Assembly (NCBI GenBank): GCA_963555705.1
Contig: OY743171.1
Coordinates: forward strand, 25,972,852-26,036,851
Reading direction: 5' to 3'
DNA length: 64,000 nt
DNA from: Ligustrum vulgare
Lineage: Eukaryota > Streptophyta > Magnoliopsida > Lamiales > Oleaceae
The notes below the pieces were generated by a model that saw nothing but the letters and a program-made list of their open reading frames with translations, did not search any database and was not told where the DNA came from. This document shows, one piece after another, positions 1-10,712 of the stretch (within the stretch, counting starts at the first letter, position 1; the number at the start of each line of letters is the position of its first letter). The position numbers were made by a program, and so were the translations under genes.

Positions 1-300
1 TATATAGATTTAATGAACTTTGGCACCAATTTTAGAGAAACAAAAATTGAATACTGTCTTACGTCCATCGATACCATGCTACATAATAATAACTTATCAG
101 AATTCTGTTTTAGACCATCAATCTCAATTCATAATTTAACCAATTATTTTTCATTAAAGTAACACTTAGTATATTTCCATCTTTTTAAATTGTATTATAC
201 TTTATCTAACAACTAGTATTTCTTCATTAAATTGTGTTCACCTTTATAATGTATGGATCACTACATGTATCGATACATATGTATGGATACATGCAGCAAT
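1..300. other. AT-rich non-coding stretch
   Basis: No reading frame or recognisable repeat boundary is visible. It ends in a run of TATG/GATACAT-type short repeats near 245-292, just left of the solo LTR. It is presumably old intergenic or transposon-derived DNA. Confidence 0.5.
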
Positions 301-1073
301 ATATTTGTAACACCCCAAGTTCAAAATCTTAAACCTAGGCGTGTTAACTTTTCTTTACTTGAATGCGGAAAAGAAATCATTTAAAACCTCAACATTTTCA
401 TTTTCTATTATGAAATTTTACAAAAATTTCGACAGAATCTCCTCTATAAATTGGACATAGCCAACCTGTAGAGGGACATCAAAATCATATTAAAGTACAC
501 ATCTCAACTCATTCAGTCCCAAACATCATCCAAACCATTACAATAAGTCCAAAACTCCTCAACAATATAATTCCAAGTAAATAAACTTTAGCAAATGTAA
601 TAAGAGGTAATTTAACCTCTAATACTACCCATACTCATTCAAAATCTTATTTCAACCAAACAATTAACAATAATGAATGAATTAAGGAATAATTCATGAG
701 AAACTTAAATAAATTCTAATTTAACTTTATTTTCAAAGATTTAGGATAGGTATAGCATGAGTCTGTCACCAAGTGCTCTCCTCGGATCACTTAACTTTCA
801 TCACCTGAAATGTTGGGGAGGGATTGGGGTGAGCTAAAGCTCAGTAAGTAAACTTTATGCATGTAATGCATGCTTATGATAATGAATGCTTTAAAAATTC
901 CATATATGTATCCCCATTTACTTTACTTTCCAGAACATTCAAACTTTTCAAACTTTCACTTAACATTTCAAAACTTTCACTTCATTTCCATCGTGAGCTC
1001 ACTTGGTGTATCTTCTAGTCAATCAGATAACAGTGGGCAATTCTTATTTGGAACCAGATTAACTTTCACATTT

Positions 1074-1178
1074 CCACCGCAAAGCGGCTCATTCACTTCA
1101 TTCCACCGCAAAGCGGCTCATTCATTTCATTCCACCGCAAAGCGGCTCATTACATTCCACCGCAAAGCGGCTCATTAC
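1074..1178. repeat. Tandem palindromic motif inside the LTR
   Basis: Four copies of a unit of about 22-29 bp, each containing the perfect hairpin CCGCAAAGCGG followed by CTCATT, lie head to tail. The homologous LTR positions near 18553-18605 and 25105-25155 have only two good copies plus one decayed copy, so copy number varies between family members. The function is unknown. The motif could fold in RNA or bind a dyad-recognising protein, but that is inference. Confidence 0.8.
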
Positions 1179-2448
1179 GTCCAGGTACGCAGGTCCCCCG
1201 CGGCCCATTTCCCATTCGCATCTTTCATGACATAGAAGTACACCCATTCTTTCTTGAAAAACTTGGGATACATAACTTTTTGACAAAAATTGCACTTTGA
1301 CACATTCATTTCATTAAAATATTTGACTTTCCCATTTCGATGTCAATGCATGCTTGATGATGCAATGACATGTAACGTGCATGCTTGAACATTTTTCTTA
1401 ATAACATATACTTGCATATCATAAATCAAATACATCAACATTGAGTAATTAACACGAAATCACTTACGCACATTAATTTCACATTAACTTTCTACTTTCA
1501 TGAAAATAGGGGAAGTTTACTTACCTGTAGCCCTCAGTAGTTACTTTGCTTAATATGCAGGTGGAAGTCTTGGTTGTCCACGACGTCAATGTACCGTTTC
1601 TGCTAATTAATTTCCATTCATTAACAAAATATGGCTTTTAGTGGAAACCACATTTAACACTCTTAAATGAGGTTGAGACTTTCATGTTACTCATAATATA
1701 ACAAACACATTTAACACCACATATAATATCATATTCGAAGTAATACATTAAGTTCAAGGACAAATTTGAAATCTTACTTATCAATTTTCACAAATCAAAG
1801 CTAGGCATTACTTATTCTAAAAAAATGATCTTGAACTAAAAATTTATAACTTTGAACATAAATTCACTTTAAACTAACTTGTTCCTTAAATGTTAAGGTT
1901 TACTCTTTTTATACTATTATCTCAAAGTTTCAAAATTACACATGTTGTTTAAATATTCATATACATATACATGATCATATATACATACACTCAACCTCAA
2001 ATTTAATATTACAGCACATCAATTAAATCAAAATTTCATGAGTCCCACGTCTGAAAATTTTATTTTTATAGCCAAAATTTAAATATATACATAAGCCCAC
2101 ACAAAAATCCAAAATTTTCATATTTACATACACCTATACATACATAATAATATACACATTCCCATACATCAATACTCACACACATAAACATCATTAAATC
2201 CTTAATTCATGGTAAAATTCGAAAATTAAACAAAATTACAAATCTGAAATTAACCTATAAAAATCTGAATTTTTATATCGAAATATGTATGTGTGTGTGC
2301 GTGGAAGTGTGTGAACCCGTGTGTGTATGTGCCCGGTTTTGTGTGTGTGTGTGCGTGTGCGAGGGGAAGGGGAAGGGGGAAAAAGGGGCTTACGGTGAGA
2401 GGGAGGTGCACGGTGGTGGTGGTGGCCGGCTGCGCGAGGAAGGAGATG

Positions 2449-2451
<3 letters not shown>

Positions 2452-2536
<85 letters not shown>
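2452..2536. repeat. (AG)n microsatellite inside the solo LTR
   Basis: About 42 uninterrupted AG units. GT-rich sequence lies upstream at 2286-2360. The same LTR position in the copy at 24268-26632 holds (GT)n followed by (GA)n, and in the copy at 17771-20526 an interrupted purine-rich tract, so this is a length-variable spot inside one LTR family. Confidence 0.95.
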
Positions 2537-2537
<1 letters not shown>

Positions 2538-3029
2538 GAATCTGAGGTGGGTTTAGGTTTAGGATTAAGATTTTAATCTTTCGAAATTTTGCAAATTACT
2601 CCCTCAAGTCTCCTCCTCTATCTAATTAAGCCCATAAGTTTTATTTACTCTCCAATTGTGACAAAACTTTCTCCCAATTTTCCATTTAACACAATTAAAT
2701 AGAAAATAGCATGTTTAGGCAATAAAACAATTTATCACATAAAATTACACATAAACTATTAAAATAAACAATTGATAAACTTTTAATTGGTACATTGATC
2801 GAGACGGCGTCCAAGTTCTTCCACTGCAAAATAATTAAAATTATAGACATTAAAAATTATCAATTTAAAATTTATAACAACACTAACATAAATATCACGT
2901 GGGATTTCAGAATTGTCCATAAAATGAAAAGCGGTCTTACAATATTTGTAAAATAATTTTACATTATCCAGTCTGTTAAATCCGCAGTATACTTATATAT
3001 TTAAAAATGAAAAATTTTATAAATGAAAT

Positions 3030-3372
3030 CATGTGCCACATCTTGTGCAAGAACTATATCTCGAATGGACTAGAAAACATACTATACGATGTTTATAATG
3101 CTATGAAGCTCGCAAAAAACTTTGGGAATCCATGGAAAAAAAGTACAAAATGGAGAATGCAGGCATGAAGAAATATATAGTGGGAAATTTCTCAACTACA
3201 AAATGAAAACAGTTCTCAGTCAAGTCTAAGAAATGTAGGCTCTCCTTCATGATATACATACTGAAAATATGACTTCGAGTGAGTCATTCCAAGTCGCTGC
3301 AATCATTGAGAAACTCCCTCCGTTGAATAGGGTTCTTAGGTATCTTAGATATACCTTAAAATCTGGATTATG
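3030..3372 (+). pseudogene. Copia gag (UBN2-type) fragment
   Basis: Read across stops, the plus strand gives a copia Gag-like string: a block around CKNYISNGLENILYDVYNAM, then KKYIVGNFSTTK, followed after a frame change by SHSKSLQSL-like and 'EKLPPL-N'-like sequence. Family Gag proteins have this order of a helical UBN2 region with a conserved KKYIVG-type motif. There are several stops and at least two frame changes. The N-terminus is missing and the zinc knuckle is not seen. It is non-functional. Confidence 0.6.
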
Positions 3373-3404
3373 TTGTATAAGATATCCAGCAGTATTTAGA
3401 AGAA

Positions 3405-3892
3405 TATTGTGATGCGAGTTAGGTATCAGAGATGAAAGATTCTAAATCTATTAGTGGTTATTTTTTTACTATTGTTGGTCCACCCACATCTTGGAAGTCC
3501 TCAAAACAACCCTAAATAGCTCGATAAAAAATGGAATCAGAGTTTATAGCTTTAGATAAAGCTAGAGAAGAAGCAAAATAACTTCATAACTTCCTAGAGG
3601 ACATTTCAAGTTAGCTTAAGCTAGTGCCTACAATAAGTATACATTGTGATAGTCAATCGATTATTGGGAGGGTACAAAGTCGCATGTATAATGGTAAGTC
3701 TAGAAACATACATCGTAGATACAACACATTAAGTAGTTGATTTCAAGTGATATTATTTCTATTGATTACTTAATATCAAAGGAGAATTTTGAGGATTCAC
3801 TTACAAAAGATTTACCAAGAAATCAAATATGCTGCCTATCAAAAGGAATGAGATTAAAGCCTATTACGCATCAATCCATGTAAAGGTAATCC
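3405..3892 (+). pseudogene. Copia RNase H C-terminal remnant
   Basis: The stretch contains motifs typical of the C-terminal RNase H of copia Pol: SISGYFFTIVG, SWKSSKQ, MESEFIALDKAREEAK, HCDSQSIIGR and MYNGKSRNIHRR, followed by a decayed LTK-type motif and a long non-coding tail. Family members have the order RT then RNase H. Here RNase H follows gag directly, so roughly 3 kb of pol has been deleted. Several in-frame stops are present. Confidence 0.7.
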
Positions 3893-4469
3893 AACCTTGT
3901 TGAGTGAAGATCTCAAGATCTTGGTTCAAAGGGACAACTAAGTGATAAAGGTTTAGTTGAACACTTAGGAGAAAATCTCCTACCCATTTATTTAATGAAG
4001 AAAAGTAGCTTTTTGCAGAATGTATAAGGTTAAGTTATGCTTTTAATGATTCCTATACGTTGAATAAATCAACTAGAGTAGAGGAGAATACTCTTAATAC
4101 GAGATAATCTATGTAAGCACGAAGTGAAGCCCCTTCTATGAGAATGTTTCAAGGCTTGAATTTTCTAAAGCAGTTATGAACCCAAGAGTTGTTCAGGGCC
4201 TAAATGAACACAATCATGAGAATCGAAATTTTTAGAGAAGATATTGTGTGAGTGCTATTGTCTTGGTTTGCACAAATAGTTGAACAGTTCAAGACATATT
4301 CACTAATTAGCCAAGTAAATCTGGTGGTATTTCACTAAGGCATGTTCAAAGCTAGAAGCTACATCTCCTGATGCAATAGATTTTTGCATGTCCTCTCTAT
4401 TAGTGTCTATATTATCATTTGTCTACATTATCATTTGCATTTTTTGTAACTTTCATTCATGTGGGAGAT

Positions 4470-6451
4470 TGTTGAAAGTGGTTTTCAAATGGGTCAACTT
4501 TGACCACTTATTTGGGTAGGTCTCGATATCCATTTCATACATATGAGGAGTTCAAATTATTTTAGACTGAATGTAGATGGTCGTTAGAGGTGAACACGAT
4601 TTGGTTTGAGCGGCTTTTAGAAAAATGCCAAATTAAACCGTTTAAAACGGTTTGAATTTTTTTCAAACCAAATCAAACCATTTCACTTCCTGAATCAAAC
4701 CAAACCAATCCATTTTTTGTGGTTAGATGCAGTTTGAAATTGTTGTTTGCCAAAAATTAAATTAGTAGATTCCAAACGAGCTCAAATATACATATTCGTC
4801 TAAAATTTCGAGTTAAAATGTGCACTTTATGTTTTGTAGGATTTCAACAAGCTACTTCGATCAGATTATTGAGTGACACTATGGCGATGGTGTTTTGTCC
4901 ATAAGATAATTTGACAACAAGAAGCTTTTGTAACTTAGTGTCCATTCTGGTACCCAAAATGGAATGTTTGTTTATCGATGGAAACTGGCTGGGCTACATT
5001 TGAGGACAGAATTGACATACTAGTGGCTCTACAATTTACAGATCCTGGGACTAACAGTGATGGAGTGGGTTAAGCCAAATCTAGGTTATTAGAATTCTTG
5101 TATGGTAACATCTCCCTTAGCAGGCTGAATCTTTTCTTCCTTTCCTTATATTGAGAGTGTAAGAACATGCTCCTGTACCTTGTACTTTTAATAGTTTCTT
5201 CCTTCCTTCTGTGACATTACATGTTTCGAACCTAATGTTAAGGTTTTATTGTTGAAATCCCACTAAAGCTCAAAGATGTTGCATTTTTAAAAAAAAATGG
5301 ACATCTACCTTTATTTTCTATTTTTTTATAAAAGTTTTTTTAAACTTTTGAAAATTTTAACTTAAACAAAACCTTTTAAAGTGGTTTGTAATTTTTCCAA
5401 ACAAAATCAAACATCTAAATTTGAAATCGAGCAAAATCAAACCATTTGTTACTATTTGGTGATTTATTTGTTCATTCCTAATGATCGTGATATATCCGGA
5501 TTCGTAAAACCATTTTTGAATGAATCAGAAAATGATGGATATAAGTGAGATGTCTACATAAGCTTACTTGGAATAAAATGAATACATTTAACTTTGTTCC
5601 ACATAGGAAAAAGAGGAAAAGTTTGGCTAATTTATTACCTTCAACTTGGACACAGAGGTTTGTGCCCCAAGGGGTACCAATAATGTTTAATGGAGTGAGG
5701 ACTCAGATCCTATTGGATTCCATCTAAAGCCCATATGTGTCCGTTGTCATCTGTCCGACCAAGTCAGCTAGACTAGGCACGAGCATGGGAACTGGTCATG
5801 GGTTGTGAACCAGCTTATGTATATTATTTTTTGGGGAAATTAAGTAAATAATTATTTAATTTTTTATTTAATTAAAATCAGGATTCCAATGTTAAGCTGA
5901 CCGTTCAAGCGACTTTCAAGCAGGATTGGAGAGTTTTAATTCTAAAAAACACGCTTTAGCAGACCTCGAGCGTGATTCGAGCGGTGTCTGAAAATTGAAA
6001 AGTCATGGTCGTTCATGACAAGAGAAATATTTGGGGCATGTCTTTCCGGCAACATCACTTCAGCATTTTTAAATAGGATTCCTTATGATGGTTTTATTCA
6101 TTTCAATATCATATAATCATTCCATATTCATACTTCGCGGTATTTCAAGGGTTTGCATAAAAGTCCATTTCGTAAAGGGTGCAAAATCATTTCGAGTTCG
6201 TTGTTTATTTCATTTGAAGTGCTTCTATTGCAAGAAGAAGCCCGTTATATTTTGTGAGATGATTGTCAAATCACTGTGAACACCCAGGCGGGACAAATTC
6301 ATCTTAAAGACAAGAAATGAACTCTAGCCTCGGTCTACCATTTTATTTGTTACGTTTTCATTCTTCATATTTACCTTTGTGATATCAATTAAGTATTTTT
6401 GTTGTTTATGTATAGGCTATAATTTTACAATGTACACACTACACACCAACA
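4470..6451 (+). repeat. 3' LTR of the truncated copia element, split by a hAT insertion
   Basis: The LTR starts TGTTGAAAG right after the polypurine tract and ends CACCAACA (TGTTG/CAACA inverted ends). Removing the hAT element (4585-5480) and one TSD copy leaves about 1,078 bp. The end call rests on the inverted terminus alone, because no second LTR is available for comparison. Confidence 0.6.
4585..5480. mobile_element. Non-autonomous hAT-like element
   Basis: An 896-bp element with imperfect inverted ends, TAGAGGTGAACA on the left and TAGGAATGAACA on the right when read inward. It is flanked by an 8-bp duplication, ATGGTCGT at 4577-4584 and ATGATCGT at 5481-5488 (7 of 8 match). Eight-bp TSDs are characteristic of hAT transposons. 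Subterminal regions are full of AAACGGTTT and AATCAAACCA motifs, shared with the element at 54149-55482, so the two belong to one family. No transposase frame is left. It sits inside the copia 3' LTR. Confidence 0.82.
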
Positions 6452-6659
6452 TTTTCTTGAGGCTGTTGCTTCTTTATTTTCTTCATTTCTTCTTCTTTAT
6501 ATCTCTTGGTGGATTTGTGGTGATATAGGAGATTGCAATGGTCAGACAGAAGCCTGGAAACTATAGATCTGGATTACGCTGTAGAAGAAAGGTTGGAGAG
6601 ATGAGGAGAATATTATGGGGTGATGGATGGAGATGATTCAGGCATTAGCCCAATAGTAA
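6452..6659. other. Short non-coding spacer
   Basis: Sequence right of the copia LTR. No frame of note and no terminal repeats seen. Confidence 0.4.
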
Positions 6660-8560
6660 CTGACCAAGAGGGGATGGTGGGTGAATTGGTTTATAAAACT
6701 TTTTCAATAAATAATCTCAAATTTGAAATCTATAAGTACAAGCATAAACACTTAGTATAACAAGAGATGTAAAGTAACTTAACTATCAATGTAGAGTACT
6801 ATAAAAATGCAAACTTAATTAATATAGCAAGTATAACACTTAGAGATAGTATTGCACAATATAGATTGATAGGCAAGAGTAAGTACAATATAAGTACGTA
6901 AAAGAGAATAGAGGATGAAAACGGTATTTTAAGGAGGTTCAATAAAAAAAACTTATCTACGCCTTTGTTACAAAGCTCTCTGTCACGAGTAAGGTCAAAT
7001 TCACTATAGTGATAACTTACAACAAGGAATACCAATCCTTAAGTAATTTATAACAAGAAGCACTTATCCTCAAGTGACTTATAACAATGAGCAATTATCC
7101 TTAGATGACTTACAACATGGAGCACATATCTTTTAACAACAATCGAGCTTTAAAGGGACCTCGAAATGACCCAAATACAATGAATTGATATTAAAATTGA
7201 AATAACTCTCTTGAAAAATGATATACTCAAATTAAGTCTCAAGAGAGTTAGACTAACACATTAATATGTTGCAATCAATGAAACTCGAGTGTTAAGAGAA
7301 AAAAAAATGATGCAAATGATAATGAAAGGTTTAATACAATCAAACAAAAGTTTTTCAAAGAATATAATCTCATGTTAAATGATAGAATCAAATTAAGTAT
7401 CAAGAGATGCTAACACTTGAATAATTAACAATAAGTTAAGATCAAAATGTTTAGACAATGGAACTTTGATGAATCAAATGATAATGAAAATTATAATGCA
7501 ATTAATCAAAATTCTTCAACAGAAATTCTCTCTTTAAAAGATTGAAACATGTTTAGAATGAAAGAGACTAATACCTCAATTCCAAGATTTGATGTGAAGA
7601 TGTTGAGAAATTGTATACAAAGTAAAATCAATGATCTTCACAAAACCTTCTTTCAAAACTTTGATAAGTTTGATAAAAATAAATTTGGATCAATCAAAGT
7701 TTTCTAATCAAGATAGATGAATATACACTAAGTAAGATTGATGAATTTCTCAACAAAATGCTTTCTTAAAATATCATGTAAATGCTTGGAATTTGAATGT
7801 GGAAAGAAAGCTTATTTATAGAAGAAAGAATAAGTTCTCAGCAACTTTCAGTTGACTACTTTCAGTCGACCACTTTCAGTCGACCGAAACGCTCAAAATC
7901 CTACCGTTTGAAACTAGCCGTTGGATTTTCGGTCGAGGAAAAATGAAGTTTCGGTTGACCGAAAGATACAAAATTTGGAAAATCTTGTTCATGTCAACGT
8001 GTGTCTTTTGCTTAAATCCATTTTATATTTTGAAACAAAATATTCTTATGCAAGTGGTGATTAATGTAAATCATTTAAAAGTAATATTGACTTTGATAAA
8101 AAAAATTATGCAAGTGTTGAAATGTGTTTGATGCATAAAAATAATTTTCGATCTCGTTGGAATTCATCTGTAAAGATTGAGAGCATTATACCTTTACACA
8201 GGTATACTCAACTTAAAATCAATCTCTAATCTTGTGTGCTTGAATTCTTGATCTTCATGTAATGCTTTTCATCTTGAATATCTTCAATTATATCTTGATC
8301 TTGAATGACTTTGATAGTTGCATCTTGTGTACTTGATCACATAGTTTTGATCTATATATATTTGAGAGATGATTTGAACATTGAATGCTTTGAAGAATAT
8401 AATAGATGAAACACTTGAAGCATATGTGTCAACAACACAAGATAATCTTGTTTGTTATAATCAAAACAATAAAGTTAAAGTTCACCATAGGTCAACATCA
8501 GGTGTCGCTGCCTACTTAACGAAGTTGGTTATAGCCAGAGGAAGGATTAAGGAGAATGTT
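6660..8560. repeat. Unclassified LTR-like non-coding block
   Basis: A long AT-rich stretch without coding potential. It begins near GACCAAGAGGGG...GTGAATTGG and ends in repeated TCTTGATCTTGAATG-type phrases. I recall such wording from non-coding ends of plant LTR elements, but I cannot place a boundary or a TSD. At 7855-7965 it has repeated TTTCAGTCGACC and its inverse GGTTGACCGAAA, which could form a stem. The assignment is a resemblance only. Confidence 0.3.
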
Positions 8561-8851
8561 ATATGACGTAGATGGGGACGACTTGGGTGTTGTTGCCTAC
8601 ATAATGAAGTTGTTTGTTGTGTTGTTGGTGGAGGATTTTTTCTGCAAAAGCTCGGAATGAATTGAACCTTCGGTCGATGCACGATGACAATGCTGCAGTG
8701 GCAATGACACTGTAGGAATGAGGCCGTAGATTTGAAGGTTTCTTGGAAATGGTGCTACAGTTATTAGTGGTTCGGGGACTAGTAGATTTGGAAGTGAGGG
8801 ATGTGATAGTGTGGGTATGGTGATCTGGCGAGTATTCCTTCTCAGCATTTC

Positions 8852-9091
8852 AGGGTGAAGCCCTCATCTAGGAGGGCCCACCCTGCCTTGTCATGGGCCT
8901 TGGTGGAGGACGTAAATCGCGGGATATGCTTCAACTGGCCAGTGACTGAGAGTTTGGCCACTAATTAAATTCTCAAGAAAGCCAAGTCCAAAGCGTTGTT
9001 ACCAGGATTCAAACTCTCCACCCAGTGGATTGTCAGGGAAATTGACATTATGTTCCCTTAGCCTTTGCCAGTTGAGCTGTGCCCTAGGGGC
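8852..9091 (-). mobile_element. tRNA-derived SINE with 16-bp TSD
   Basis: On the minus strand the element starts GCCCCTAGGGCACAGCTCAA. CAGCTCAACTGG resembles a tRNA A box, and GAGTTTGAATCCTGG further on resembles a B box, so an internal RNA polymerase III promoter is likely. It is flanked by a perfect 16-bp direct repeat, TCCTTCTCAGCATTTC, at 8836-8851 and 9092-9107. The length of about 240 bp fits a plant SINE. It lacks an obvious poly(A) tail, as some plant SINE families do. Confidence 0.8.
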
Positions 9092-9151
9092 TCCTTCTCA
9101 GCATTTCTCTTTTATGTTGGGGTGGTTGCAAGCGATGGTGGGTTGGGGTGA

Positions 9152-9186
9152 GGTGGAGTGGAGTGGAGTGGAGTGGAGTGGAGTGG
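9152..9186. repeat. (GGAGT)n pentamer microsatellite
   Basis: Six to seven GGAGT units in a row, with G-rich imperfect units on both sides. Confidence 0.9.
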
Positions 9187-9825
9187 ATTAGATTGGAGTG
9201 AGAATAACAATAATTATAACAGTTAATTGTTTAGCCTCAGTTTGTTAAAACAAGAAATGTGATGTTTTGGAGGTAAAATATATTGTTGAAAAGTGGTTTG
9301 GAAAAATATTTTATTTATAAACTTGTTTATAAAAAGTTTACAGAACAGGTGCTTAATTTGTGACTAATAAATAATTTGTGTTCTATTTTTTTTTTTTTTA
9401 TTATTGAAATGTAAATATATAGATAAAATTTGAGATACAAAATCCCTGGGCGTACTCGGACGAAAGACAAAGTACTTGCCAACACAATACCCAAGTAATG
9501 GACCAAAACAATAAAACTTGGATGCAGCTAAGAAGAAATAGACATGAAACCTAACAAAGACCCAGGAAAACATACATTAAACACATCGGGCATACCCAGT
9601 CTGAAATATCCTCTTAGTTCCAAAAGAAAATTCGAGCAAACAAATACATCAAACATACTCGAGAAAATATTGCAAACGTGGCAAAAAGAAGTTCTGAATT
9701 GAATATAAATAAGTACAAATTTGTCGGCCATTCCCGGGAAGAAACAAAGAAGCCTATCTAGAAGTGGAACAAAAGATAAGAAAGATACGTGGTCCGATGA
9801 AACACAGGTGGAACCCGGGAAATCC

Positions 9826-9826
<1 letters not shown>

Positions 9827-9856
<30 letters not shown>
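9827..9856. repeat. Poly(A) tract
   Basis: About 30 consecutive A residues inside the LINE 3' region. It may mark a nested retroposed piece, but no TSD was found. Confidence 0.9.
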
Positions 9857-9857
<1 letters not shown>

Positions 9858-9997
9858 ACCAACGCTTTTGGCTGAAAACCAAGCTAAACTGAAAAAAGCT
9901 AGCCACCTTCCCCTCCCTACTGTTACCCAGACCTCTCTTCTACGATTAGATGTTTAGATTCATTGGTATTTTAATGCTTTTTGGCCCACTTTTTTTT

Positions 9998-10238
9998 GTT
10001 TTTGTCATCCATTTCAAGGCATTAGTAATTGTGGTCATAGATTTCGCAATGCTCATTGCTCACCCATTCTTTGATTAGGTTCCAAATATCATGGTTGAAG
10101 TTGCATTGGAAAAATAGACACCCAAATGATTCCATTTGGAAATGACTGAAACTGCAGTCGGTAATAATGTCTAGGAAGTCCAGTTTGTCTTCCGTAAGCT
10201 ATCTCAACCAAAGGATGAAAGAATGTTTAGGAGCATTA
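9998..10238 (-). pseudogene. LINE zf-RVT domain remnant
   Basis: Read on the minus strand, the frame gives NAPKHSFILWL, then after a stop a CSFSHFQMESFGCLFFQC block and HDIWNLIKEW. The PKHSFILWL motif, spaced Cys residues, ES-x-x-LFF-x-C and a following IW are the hallmark of the zinc-binding region after reverse transcriptase in plant L1-type LINEs. One in-frame stop sits between the two halves. The frame is interrupted at 10238 by the gypsy insertion and resumes at 15935 with ASDVWSPAN. Confidence 0.75.
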
Positions 10239-10701
10239 TGTCACGGACTTGCTAATTTCCTCCAAGAACCGTGCGGCCTTAGTGTCTTCAACTTCCGCCC
10301 CCGTGGTTATTACACTAAGTCAGCCTCCCGATTGGCGTTGATGTCTTAGAAAGGCACTAAGTAGAACACCTTAAGAAAGGGACAATGAAGGAACACAAGA
10401 ACTTACAAAGAAAGCTTTGTATTGAATAAAGACACTCTTTACAACACTCTTTACAAGTTCACTCTCTTGATGCCTACAAATGAATCCTACCAAGTTATTT
10501 ATAGTAGTAGCCTCCTCAAATGGATGGCTAGGATCATTTCTATCCAATGGTCTAGATTACACTTTTAGAATTATCTATACAAATATCTACATTAAAATAT
10601 TTATGAACTTGTAGGAGTTCTAGAATATTCCGGTTAGCCTCAAGTCGTCACCATTTTAAATTTCTCGATCTTCTTGTGCCAAAATCGAGCGAGTCGTGAC
10701 A
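10239..10701 (-). repeat. 3' LTR of the chromovirus
   Basis: Reads TGTCACGGAC ... GTCGTGACA on the plus strand. It is 463 bp against 551 bp for its partner. The difference is one 88-bp gap near 10605, where ATTTATGAA is followed directly by CTTGTAGGAG. Otherwise the two LTRs look nearly identical. Confidence 0.93.
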
Positions 10702-10712
10702 TTCTCCCCCGC
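10702..10712 (-). promoter_or_regulatory. Polypurine tract
   Basis: On the minus strand the bases just before the 3' LTR read GCGGGGGAGAA, directly after the gag-pol stop codon. It is the expected primer for plus-strand DNA synthesis in LTR elements. Confidence 0.85.

Larger units (their letters stand above)
306..2941 (-). mobile_element. Solo LTR of a long-LTR Ty3/gypsy family
   Basis: The 2,636-bp block starts TGTAACACCCC and ends GGTCTTACA, the same termini as the LTRs at 17771-20526 and 24268-26632, and it aligns with them along most of its length. The flanks carry a 5-bp direct repeat, ATATT, at 301-305 and 2942-2946. No internal gypsy sequence is attached on either side. That is the expected product of recombination between the two LTRs of a former full element. 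Orientation is taken from the related element, which runs on the minus strand. Confidence 0.88.
3030..6451 (+). mobile_element. Truncated Ty1/copia element, internally deleted, with 3' LTR
   Basis: A plus-strand copia remnant. It has a gag fragment (about 3030-3370) joined directly to an RNase H-like tail (about 3405-3890), 3' untranslated sequence, a polypurine tract GTGGGAGAT at 4461-4469 and one LTR (4470-6451). No 5' LTR, protease, integrase or reverse transcriptase core is present, so it cannot move by itself. Its left end abuts the solo LTR at 306-2941, which may have removed or displaced the 5' part. Confidence 0.75.
9386..10238 (-). mobile_element. LINE (non-LTR retrotransposon) 3' part, left piece
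   Basis: A minus-strand LINE tail. At its inner end (about 10000-10238) it encodes a zf-RVT-like domain, and the rest is a 3' untranslated region ending in a T-run at 9387-9400 (a poly(A) tail on the minus strand). The body continues at 15935-16150 beyond an inserted gypsy element. A long A-run at 9827-9856 on the plus strand is a separate low-complexity tract within it. Confidence 0.72.

Noticed and set aside
870..1235. 121-codon frame in the solo LTR
   Set aside because: It spans the tandem hairpin repeats. The same LTR region in the other copies has different frames, so it is not conserved as protein.
2551..2568. GGTTTAGGTTTAGG resembling plant telomere repeat
   Set aside because: Only two partial units inside an LTR, and the GGG of the telomere unit is missing.
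2289..2576. Open frames over the GT/AG-rich part of the solo LTR
   Set aside because: They are produced by the (AG)n repeat, which has no stops in two frames. No protein family is visible.
4841..5300. A gene inside the hAT element
   Set aside because: Frames are short and no transposase or host motif is seen.
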